Shown: piece after piece, positions 53,719 through 61,646 of the stretch | How positions within the stretch are numbered: the stretch's first letter is position 1 | How the letters are laid out: each line of letters opens with the position of its first letter | Translations under genes and position numbers: made by a program | Notes under the pieces: generated by a model | Told to the model about the DNA's origin: nothing | The model's input: the letters and a program-made list of their open reading frames with translations, nothing else | Databases searched by the model: none | Assembly: GCA_947498765.1 (NCBI GenBank) | Contig: CANMLG010000017.1 | Coordinates: 1-64,000 of the forward strand | Reading direction: 5' to 3' | Length of the DNA: 64,000 nt | Source of the DNA: an uncultured Aquimarina sp. | GTDB lineage: Bacteria > Bacteroidota > Bacteroidia > Flavobacteriales > Flavobacteriaceae

Positions 53719-56475
53719 TTAACGTTGATTATTTTTTGTTTTATCAAAAACATAATCAATTACTTGTTGATGACGACGTTTTGATCGTGTTGAACTACCT
53801 GCAGCTGGTGCCCCATATGGCCTACGTGTAGCAAAACGGAATGTAGTTGCCTTATCATAGTTCATTAACATATGTGCCATTGCTCCCATATTCCTTGGTT
53901 CTTCTTGTGCCCAAACCACATCATCTGCACCATATTTCTCTATAACTGCGTCCATAGCATTAGCTGGCAATGGAAATAATTGTTCAATTCGCACTAAAGC
54001 AACATCATCTCTATTTAACTTTTCACGCTCTTCTAATAAATCATAATAGAATTTACCCGTACAAAATACTAATGTTTTTGTCTTTTTATTTTCTATAATT
54101 GTGTCATCTATCAACTCTTGGAAGCTTCCTTCTGCAAATTCTTTTTTAGAGGAAACTACTTTAGGATTACGCAACAAACTTTTTGGTGTAAATACAATTA
54201 AAGGCTTACGATATTCCGCTTTTAATTGCCTACGCAATAAATGAAATAAGTTAGCTGGCGTTGTTACATCTGCAACAAACATATTATCTTTTGCACATAA
54301 TTGCAAGTAACGCTCCATACGTGCTGATGAATGCTCTGCTCCCTGACCTTCATACCCATGAGGCAATAACATTACCAAACCATTTTGCATTTTCCACTTA
54401 TCTTCGGCAGCAGATATATATTGATCAATCATAATTTGAGCTCCATTACTGAAATCACCAAACTGTGCTTCCCAAATAGTTAGTGTTTTTGGACTTGCCA
54501 TAGCATAACCATAATCAAAACCAACTACTCCATATTCTGAAAGAAATGAATTATACACATAGAAATCACCTTGATCTCCTTTAAGATTATTCAATAATTC
54601 AATCTCTTCTTCACTATCTTCTACCTTTACTACAGCATGACGGTGTGAAAATGTTCCACGCTCTACATCCTGGCCACTTAAACGCACATCATAACCTTCT
54701 TTAAGCAAAGAACCATAGGCTAATAATTCACCCATAGCCCAATCCATTTGATCGGTTTCAAAGTACATTTTTTCGCGCGCTTGAATTAAACGCTCAATTT
54801 TTCGCAAAAACTTTTTATCACTAGGTAATTTAGTAATTACTTTTGCTATTTCATCTAGTTCAGCTTCAGGAAATGTTGTATCGATGGTTTCCATCATACG
54901 ATCTTCTTCCACACGAGTGAAACCTTCCCAATCACTCTCCATAAATGGAGTAATAATTGTTTTATCTTCTTTACGAGAGTCTTCTAATTTCTCTTCAAGT
55001 TTATTTTTGTACTCCTTTTCAATTTTAGCAACAAAAGTATCATCAATAATACCTTCTGCTACTAATTTATCTGCATAAATATCTCTAGGATTTTTATGTT
55101 TAGAAATTGCTTTGTATAGTTTTGGTTGTGTAAAACGAGGCTCATCACCTTCGTTATGACCATATTTACGATAACCTAATAAATCAATAAACACATCTCT
55201 CTTAAACTCCATTCGATAGGCTAATGCAAAATTCATTGCATGTACTACAGCTTCAGCATCATCGGCATTCACATGTAATACTGGCGATAAGGTAACCTTA
55301 GCAACATCCGTACAATAAGTAGATGAACGTGCATCTAAATAATTAGTAGTAAATCCAATTTGATTATTTACTACTATATGTATAGTACCCGCAGTTTTAT
55401 ACCCATCCAAACGTGCCATTTGCACAATCTCGTATGCTATACCTTGACCAGCTATAGCCGCATCACCATGCACAATAATTGGCAATACAGCCGATGCATT
55501 ATCTGCATAGGTACGATCCTGTTTTGCTCTTGCAATACCTTCTACTACCGCTCCAACAGTTTCCAAATGCGAAGGGTTTGGCGCAATATTCATATTAATA
55601 GCCTGCCCGCTTTTACTTTTACGCACTCCTGTCCATCCCATGTGGTACTTTACATCACCATCGAAAATATCGTCTGCGTAATCTTTTCCATCAAATTCGC
55701 TAAAAATATCCTTAGCACTTTTACCAAATATATTTGTCAATGTACTTAAACGACCACGGTGTGCCATTCCCATCACAAACTCCTTAACACCTAAATCCGA
55801 GGCACTTTCTAACAAATGGTCTAATGCCGGAATTAACGCCTCACCTCCTTCAAGAGAAAAACGTTTTTGACCTACATATTTAGTATGCAAAAAGTTTTCA
55901 AAAGAAACCGCTTCGTTTAATTTTTTAAGAATTGTTTTTTTCTCGTCACTAGAAAATTCAGGATGATTTCCGTTCTTATTCAACCGAGCTTGAATCCACT
56001 CACGCTCTTTAGGCGATCGTATATACATATATTCCACCCCAATTGAATCACAATAAATACGATCCAAATGATTTACAATATCACGTAAACTTACTGCTCC
56101 TAAACCAATAATTTCACCTGCACTAAAAACAGTTGACAAATCAGCCTCACTAAGCCCAAAAGATTGCAAATCAAGTGTTGGTGCATATTTTCTACGCTCC
56201 CGCACAGGATTTGTTCTAGTAAACAAATGTCCTCGAGTTCGGTAGCCATCAATTAAATTGACTACTCTAAACTCTTTTTGAACATTTTCTGGAACTAAAG
56301 TATTAGTCGATGAAGCTTCCTCAGAAACACTTTCGGCATTTTCTAAACCAAAGTCAAAACCTTGAAAAAAGGCCCTCCAACTAGGTTCTACACTATCGGG
56401 GCTATGCAAATACTGATCGTACATATCTGCGAAATACGCAGCTGACGCCCCATTTAAAAAAGAATAATTATCCAT
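53719..56475 (-). CDS. sucA: 2-oxoglutarate dehydrogenase E1
   Basis: 918 residues, thiamine diphosphate enzyme. N-terminal YFADMYDQYLHSPDSVEPSWRAFF, then HRGRLSTLTNI, IVHGDAAIAGQG (ThDP/Mg site region) and LLPHGYEGQGAEHSSARMERYLQL. It oxidatively decarboxylates 2-oxoglutarate. A perfect -7 box lies upstream; sucB follows. Confidence 0.96.
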   Translation of the reverse strand: MDNYSFLNGASAAYFADMYDQYLHSPDSVEPSWRAFFQGFDFGLENAESVSEEASSTNTLVPENVQKEFRVVNLIDGYRTRGHLFTRTNPVRERRKYAPTLDLQSFGLSEADLSTVFSAGEIIGLGAVSLRDIVNHLDRIYCDSIGVEYMYIRSPKEREWIQARLNKNGNHPEFSSDEKKTILKKLNEAVSFENFLHTKYVGQKRFSLEGGEALIPALDHLLESASDLGVKEFVMGMAHRGRLSTLTNIFGKSAKDIFSEFDGKDYADDIFDGDVKYHMGWTGVRKSKSGQAINMNIAPNPSHLETVGAVVEGIARAKQDRTYADNASAVLPIIVHGDAAIAGQGIAYEIVQMARLDGYKTAGTIHIVVNNQIGFTTNYLDARSSTYCTDVAKVTLSPVLHVNADDAEAVVHAMNFALAYRMEFKRDVFIDLLGYRKYGHNEGDEPRFTQPKLYKAISKHKNPRDIYADKLVAEGIIDDTFVAKIEKEYKNKLEEKLEDSRKEDKTIITPFMESDWEGFTRVEEDRMMETIDTTFPEAELDEIAKVITKLPSDKKFLRKIERLIQAREKMYFETDQMDWAMGELLAYGSLLKEGYDVRLSGQDVERGTFSHRHAVVKVEDSEEEIELLNNLKGDQGDFYVYNSFLSEYGVVGFDYGYAMASPKTLTIWEAQFGDFSNGAQIMIDQYISAAEDKWKMQNGLVMLLPHGYEGQGAEHSSARMERYLQLCAKDNMFVADVTTPANLFHLLRRQLKAEYRKPLIVFTPKSLLRNPKVVSSKKEFAEGSFQELIDDTIIENKKTKTLVFCTGKFYYDLLEEREKLNRDDVALVRIEQLFPLPANAMDAVIEKYGADDVVWAQEEPRNMGAMAHMLMNYDKATTFRFATRRPYGAPAAGSSTRSKRRHQQVIDYVFDKTKNNQR

Positions 56476-56515
56476 TGTATGGCTTTAACAGCTCTTTTTA
56501 TTTTAAAACAAGAAC

Positions 56516-56523
56516 CAAAATTA
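56516..56523 (-). promoter_or_regulatory. -7 box of sucA-sucB
   Basis: Minus-strand TAATTTTG matches TAnnTTTG exactly, 40 nt before the sucA start. No clear TTG at the expected distance. Confidence 0.45.
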
Positions 56524-56608
56524 CAATTTACTAGGAGATTAACGTTAGTTTTATCTATATTTATATATCGTATTTTTATTTTTTTTTCAATAAAATGTAC
56601 ATAAAATT

Positions 56609-57130
56609 ATGAATTCAAAAAAGCTTTTCGGAATCCTCCTATTTCTAGTCGTTTTTACTTCGTGTTACTCACAAGAAAATACTAAAAAAATTAATTTTTG
56701 GGAAAATGTCCGTTATGGCGGAAGTTTAGGTCTCGATTTTTCAAACCAAGTCACTAGCATTATAATTTCTCCTTCGGCTGTTTACCAGTTCAATCAAAAA
56801 TTTTCTGCTGGTTTAGGTGTTAATTTCGGTTACACTCGTTTTAGAAGAATAAATCTTGACCAATACAACTATGGCGCATCACTTATTGGTTTATACAATC
56901 CTATAGACGCTTTACAATTATCGGCAGAGCTAGAACATACTTTTGTAAATGCATCTACTACTATTGCTGGCGAAAAAGTTAGAGACAATTTTAATTTTCC
57001 TGCACTATACCTAGGAGCTGGATACAGATTGGGCAATGTAGCTATCGGCGCTCGTTATGATGTTCTTTTTAATGAAAAAAGAAGCATTTACGCTTCTGCT
57101 ATTTCCCCTTTTGCTAGGGTTTATTTTTAG
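56609..57130 (+). CDS. Small outer-membrane beta-barrel protein
   Basis: 173 residues with an N-terminal export signal (1-22; both a Cys after FTS and a later SQE cleavage are possible, so lipoprotein or plain secreted). Alternating strands such as FSAGLGVNFGYTRF, LQLSAELEHTF and AIGARYDVLF, ending SPFARVYF, show a barrel. Homologues next to sucA are, in my recollection, sometimes labelled alpha-ketoglutarate decarboxylase; nothing in this chain supports an enzyme. Divergent from sucA. Confidence 0.78.
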   Translation: MNSKKLFGILLFLVVFTSCYSQENTKKINFWENVRYGGSLGLDFSNQVTSIIISPSAVYQFNQKFSAGLGVNFGYTRFRRINLDQYNYGASLIGLYNPIDALQLSAELEHTFVNASTTIAGEKVRDNFNFPALYLGAGYRLGNVAIGARYDVLFNEKRSIYASAISPFARVYF

Positions 57131-57276
57131 AGTTGTGAACAATCTCTTGATTTTCTTATTGCTTTATAATTGATTTTTTTCAACAAATTTGTACAAAAAT
57201 CCTTACACAACACCTGAATAACTATGTCTTAATATCTCATATCTAACAGCGTAACACTCTCAAATCTTACATAAAA

Positions 57277-58254
57277 CTATACCCTTCTATTCATTAAATA
57301 AGTACCAAAATCAATAAGTAATTGTTTATTTTCTTTAGAGATATCCAAGCCTGCTACTTTTTCAAATGCTTGCTCCGTATATTCTTTTATTAATTTTTGA
57401 GTAGCTTCTGCTGCTTTAGTTTCAATAAATAATTGCTTTGCATTTTCTATTTTCCCTACTGTAGTTCCATTAAATGCATCCGAAAACAAGTATAACAACT
57501 CTTTCTGCTGCGACGCTGAACCTAATTCTAAAGCCTTTAAATACAAATATGTTTTTTTATTTTCAATAACATCTCCCCCTACTTGCTTTCCAAAAGTTTC
57601 AGGGTTTCCAAAAGCATCCAAATAGTCATCTTGTAACTGAAACGCAATACCTAATAATTTCCCATATTCATAAATAGCCTCTTGCTCTTTTTGATCTCTT
57701 TCCGCTACTATTGCACCCATTTGAAATGCTGCCCCTACCAATACTGCTGTTTTATATGTAATCATATGCAAATACTCTTTCTGAGTTACATCTGATCGAG
57801 TTTCAAAATCCACATCATATTGCTGTCCTTCGCAAACTTCTAAAGCCGTTTTTGAAAACAATTTAGCTAATTGCAAAAACAATTCAGGCTCATAGGCTTC
57901 AAAATTTTGATAGGCCTGAATCAACATGGCATCACCAGAGAGAATAGCTGTATTCACATCCCACTTAGTATGCACTGTTGCCTTTCCTCTTCTCAAGGGT
58001 GCTTCATCCATAATATCATCATGCACTAACGAAAAATTATGAAATACCTCAACAGCTAATGCAGCCGGTAAAGCCTCTTCGGGCGTAGACCCAAAAATAT
58101 CCGCTCCCATTAATGTTAAAATAGGTCGAATACGTTTCCCTCCTAAATTTAAAATATACCGTACAGGCTCATATAAATTAACTGGTTCTACTACTCGATT
58201 ATTTTGAGCTAAATACTCTAAAAATTGCTGTTGGTACAAGGAAAGTTTATCCAC
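57277..58254 (-). CDS. Polyprenyl (trans-prenyl) diphosphate synthase
   Basis: 325 residues. First Asp motif DDIMD (79-83) followed by the RRG motif, second motif QLQDDYLD (207-213), KT (168-169). It condenses isopentenyl with allylic diphosphates, probably to the farnesyl/geranylgeranyl or octaprenyl level; chain length depends on residues before the first Asp motif, here FHNFSLVH with no large block apparent, so medium-chain product is possible but not certain. Confidence 0.9.
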   Translation of the reverse strand: MDKLSLYQQQFLEYLAQNNRVVEPVNLYEPVRYILNLGGKRIRPILTLMGADIFGSTPEEALPAALAVEVFHNFSLVHDDIMDEAPLRRGKATVHTKWDVNTAILSGDAMLIQAYQNFEAYEPELFLQLAKLFSKTALEVCEGQQYDVDFETRSDVTQKEYLHMITYKTAVLVGAAFQMGAIVAERDQKEQEAIYEYGKLLGIAFQLQDDYLDAFGNPETFGKQVGGDVIENKKTYLYLKALELGSASQQKELLYLFSDAFNGTTVGKIENAKQLFIETKAAEATQKLIKEYTEQAFEKVAGLDISKENKQLLIDFGTYLMNRRV

Positions 58255-58270
58255 AAAGAATGTTTTTTTT

Positions 58271-58302
58271 CAAAAATAAGCTATTTGTTAGATCCTATGC
58301 AA
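58271..58302 (-). promoter_or_regulatory. Promoter of the polyprenyl synthase gene
   Basis: Minus-strand TATTTTTG (58278-58271), perfect -7, and TTG (58302-58300) 21 nt away. It lies 17 nt before the start codon. Confidence 0.5.
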
Positions 58303-58458
58303 GCAACAAGCTATAATGCTTAAAATTCATATGATCAAACTGATTGTTAATAACTATAAATTTAAAGGTTAAAACTATCACAACACCTTTCTAATTCTCA
58401 CTATTACTTTGTAATTATACCATCGATTTATGTAACGTTAAACTTTTATTAAAACTAA

Positions 58459-58486
58459 GGAAACTTTTATGGTTTTTAAAGTTTCC
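58459..58486. promoter_or_regulatory. Palindromic operator of the efflux regulator
   Basis: GGAAACTTT (58459-58467) and AAAGTTTCC (58478-58486) form a perfect 9-bp inverted repeat with 10-bp spacer. It ends 5 nt before the -7 box of the TetR gene, a standard place for an autorepressor site. Confidence 0.65.
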
Positions 58487-58491
58487 CTATG

Positions 58492-58499
58492 TATGTTTG
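58492..58499 (+). promoter_or_regulatory. -7 box of the efflux operon
   Basis: TATGTTTG, a perfect TAnnTTTG. It lies so close to the ATG at 58504 that transcription would begin at about 58506, so the real start may be the in-frame ATG at 58510 or the mRNA may be leaderless. Confidence 0.55.
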
Positions 58500-58503
58500 T
58501 AGC

Positions 58504-59127
58504 ATGAATATGGAATCACAACTATATAATCAAATTATAAATAAGGCAGCTCAACTATTTTTAAAGCGAGGATTTAAAAGTGTTACTATGGATGATTTGG
58601 CTCGAGAAATGGCTATTTCAAAAAAAACCATTTACAATTACTTTAATACCAAAACTGACTTAGTTGCCAAAGCTTCTGAATTTACTTTTGATTTTATCGA
58701 TAAAGGCATACAAAATATACGTACCAAAAATTTAGATCCTATAGAGGAACTTTATGTAATAAATGATTTTGTACACAAGAATCTAAGCAACGAAGAGTCT
58801 GCACCTGAATATCAATTATATAAATATTATCCTGAAATATTTCATAAACTCAATAAACGAAAGTTTGAAGCCGTACAAGAATGCACACTTGAAAACTTAA
58901 AAAGAGGCATTGAAAAAGGAAGCTATAGAAAAAGTATATCTATTGACGTTATTGCTCGACTTTATTTTTTAAATATTTCTGGGCTTTGCGATCAAGATAT
59001 TTTCCCAAACGAAACTTATAAACCAAATATTATTAATGATGAATATCTGGATTATCATATCAGAGGAATTGCTACAGAAAAAGGAATTAACACATTAACC
59101 AACATTCAAAAAGAACGAAACTTATGA
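58504..59127 (+). CDS. TetR/AcrR-family regulator
   Basis: 207 residues from the ATG at 58504 (or 205 from 58510). Helix-turn-helix about 12-55 (LFLKRGFKSVTMDDLAREMAISKKTIYNYF). The rest is the helical ligand-binding part. Its stop overlaps the tolC start by 4 nt, so it is the first gene of the efflux operon and likely represses it through the palindrome upstream. Confidence 0.92.
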   Translation: MNMESQLYNQIINKAAQLFLKRGFKSVTMDDLAREMAISKKTIYNYFNTKTDLVAKASEFTFDFIDKGIQNIRTKNLDPIEELYVINDFVHKNLSNEESAPEYQLYKYYPEIFHKLNKRKFEAVQECTLENLKRGIEKGSYRKSISIDVIARLYFLNISGLCDQDIFPNETYKPNIINDEYLDYHIRGIATEKGINTLTNIQKERNL

Positions 59128-60470
59128 GACAAAAAACAAGATTATTTTGCTTATTGTTTGTCGCCACCTTGGCAATGAATGCCCAGCAAAAAAAGTATAC
59201 TTTTTCATTACAAGAAGCTATACAATTTGCACTTGATAGTAGTTACACGGCTCTTAACGCCAATAAAGAAGTAGCCAAAGCCCTAAAACAGAAATGGGAA
59301 ACCACTGCAATTGGACTACCACAAATTAATGGTGAAGCGACCTATACTAACCAATTAAAACAACCTGTTAGTCTTATTCCTGCTGAAATTACAGGCGGAC
59401 CTGCAGGCACTTTTATTCCTGTCATTTTCGGAGTAGAACAACAAACGTCACTTACAGCAACTCTTAGTCAGTTAATTTTTGATGGCTCATATTTAGTTGG
59501 ACTTGAAGCTGCTTCAGTTTTTGTTGATTACACAAATACACAAAAAGAAAGTCAAGATTTAAAAATAATTGAAGGAATTACTAATGCTTACGGTGCCGTT
59601 TTACTTACGCAAGAGAGCATTAAAGTATTAGAAAAAAACATTACAAATTTAGAGTCAAACCTAAACGAAACTCAAAAAATTTATGAAAATGGTTTAGGTG
59701 AAGAAGAAAGCGTAGAACAACTTCAAATTACACTGCTTCAAATAAAAAATCAACTAAATAACACACAACGAACCGAAGATATTGCCACTAAAATGCTAAA
59801 ACTAGCTCTAGGTATCCCTATTGAAAGGGAAGTCGTTTTAACAGACAATTTAGAAACCATTGCTAATACAAAAGCTACTTCAGAGTCTTCTTTTAAACCA
59901 TTTAGTATAATTAGTAATAATGACTTCAAATTATCAGAATTACTTGTAGAGCAACGTCGACTGGAATTTAAATTAGAAAAAGCTAAAAGACTTCCTTCTG
60001 TTGGCGCTTTTGTTAATTTAGGAACAACAGCATTTAGACAAGGTTTTAATTTTTTAGATCCTGATCAACGCTGGTTTGCTTCCTCGGTACTTGGTGCAAG
60101 TGTAAAGGTGCCTATTTTTACATCGTTTAAAAATTCGGCTAGCACTAAAAAAGCAAAACTTGCTTATCAACAAGCACAAATTACGCATACCGAAAACACA
60201 GAGCGTATTCAATTAGGGTATAAACAGGCCAAAAACAATTATGAATTTGCTATTGATAATTTAAATACACTAAAACAAAACTTAACATTAGCAGAGCGCA
60301 TTGAAAAGAAAAATCAAATCAAATTTAATGAAGGTTTAGCCTCTAGTTTCGAATTAAGGCAGGCTCAAACACAATTATATAGTGCGCAACAACAATATTT
60401 ACAAGCTCAATTAAAAGTTATTAAAGACAACGCCACACTACAATCGATTTTAAATGTATTCAACTTATAG
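59124..60470 (+). CDS. TolC-family outer-membrane efflux protein
   Basis: 448 residues with signal peptide (1-20, MNAQ). Two long helical repeats (about 30-215 and 265-440) with the strand segments of the outer-membrane channel; typical part ELRQAQTQLYSAQQQYLQAQ near the end. It is the exit duct for the RND pump. Overlaps the regulator by 4 nt; the adaptor begins 13 nt after its stop. Confidence 0.92.
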   Translation: MRQKTRLFCLLFVATLAMNAQQKKYTFSLQEAIQFALDSSYTALNANKEVAKALKQKWETTAIGLPQINGEATYTNQLKQPVSLIPAEITGGPAGTFIPVIFGVEQQTSLTATLSQLIFDGSYLVGLEAASVFVDYTNTQKESQDLKIIEGITNAYGAVLLTQESIKVLEKNITNLESNLNETQKIYENGLGEEESVEQLQITLLQIKNQLNNTQRTEDIATKMLKLALGIPIEREVVLTDNLETIANTKATSESSFKPFSIISNNDFKLSELLVEQRRLEFKLEKAKRLPSVGAFVNLGTTAFRQGFNFLDPDQRWFASSVLGASVKVPIFTSFKNSASTKKAKLAYQQAQITHTENTERIQLGYKQAKNNYEFAIDNLNTLKQNLTLAERIEKKNQIKFNEGLASSFELRQAQTQLYSAQQQYLQAQLKVIKDNATLQSILNVFNL

Positions 60471-60483
60471 CAAACAGCGAATT

Positions 60484-61641
60484 ATGAAAAATATACTATA
60501 TCCATTCCTTTTCCTACTCGTAATAGCTTGTGGAAAAAAAGAAACAACAGTTGCAGACACTATTGCTTCTAATGACATTAAAAGTATAAGAGCAAAAAAG
60601 AAAGAATTATCCACGCAACAGCAAAGTATAATAGCACAAATAAAGCAATTAAATGCTGCTATTGAAAAACTAGATCCTAACAAAAAAGTCCCTTTAGTTA
60701 CTACTTATACTATTAAGGATACCCTATTTAATCACTACATTGAATTACAAGGGAGTTTACAGACCAAACAAAATTTAGTCTTAACACCTGAATATTCTGG
60801 TATCCTTTCACAAGTTTTAGTTAAGGAGGGACAATATGTAAACCGAGGACAAGTACTGGCACGTATTGATGATGGTGGTTTATCACAACAATTATCACAA
60901 ATGGAAATCCAAACGCAATTAGCTAAAACCACCTTTGAAAGACAAGAGCGTTTATGGAATCAAAAAATTGGTAGTGAAATCCAGTATTTACAAGCAAAAA
61001 CAGCATACGAAGCACAGGAAAAAGCTATCGATCAAATGAAAAGCACTATCGCAAAAACAAGCATACGAGCTCCTTTCAATGGTCGTATTGATGATGTAAT
61101 TACCGAAAAAGGAGCCGTTGTTGCCCCAGGTCAAACACAAATTTTTAGAATTGTAAACCTAAATCAAATGTATGTTGAAGCCGAAGTACCCGAGCGTTAC
61201 GTAAGCACTGTTAAAAAGGGTACCAATGTATCGGTAGATATTCCTGTTATTGGAAAAACACTTACCGCCAAAGTCCGTCAAGCGGGAAGTTTTATAAATC
61301 CTGCCAACCGAACTTACAAAGTAGAAGTTGCCGTACCAAATAAGGAGAAGAATATTAAACCCAACCTTACCGCAAAATTAAAAATTAACGATTACACCAA
61401 TCCAAAAGCCCTACTGATTCCACAAAATTTGATTTCGGAAAATGCCGCTGGAGACCAATACGTATTTACAGTAAATAAAAACAGTAAAAATGAAACTATT
61501 GCTACTCAAAAAACGATCATTACAGGTCTTACTCAAGGAAGTTTAGTTGAAGTAATGCATGGTATTAAAGCTGGAGACATATTAGTTAGTGAAGGTGCTA
61601 GAAGTGTAAAAAATCAACAACCTATCGAGGTTTTAAATTAA
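60484..61641 (+). CDS. RND efflux periplasmic adaptor (membrane-fusion protein)
   Basis: 385 residues from the ATG at 60484 (an earlier in-frame ATG lies inside tolC). Lipobox VIAC. Coiled-coil start (about 30-60), lipoyl-like halves around EYSGILSQVLVKEGQYVNRGQVLARID and IRAPFNGRIDDVITEKGAVV, then the beta-barrel and membrane-proximal domains. It links the TolC-like channel and the RND pump. Confidence 0.93.
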   Translation: MKNILYPFLFLLVIACGKKETTVADTIASNDIKSIRAKKKELSTQQQSIIAQIKQLNAAIEKLDPNKKVPLVTTYTIKDTLFNHYIELQGSLQTKQNLVLTPEYSGILSQVLVKEGQYVNRGQVLARIDDGGLSQQLSQMEIQTQLAKTTFERQERLWNQKIGSEIQYLQAKTAYEAQEKAIDQMKSTIAKTSIRAPFNGRIDDVITEKGAVVAPGQTQIFRIVNLNQMYVEAEVPERYVSTVKKGTNVSVDIPVIGKTLTAKVRQAGSFINPANRTYKVEVAVPNKEKNIKPNLTAKLKINDYTNPKALLIPQNLISENAAGDQYVFTVNKNSKNETIATQKTIITGLTQGSLVEVMHGIKAGDILVSEGARSVKNQQPIEVLN

Positions 61642-61646
61642 AAACT

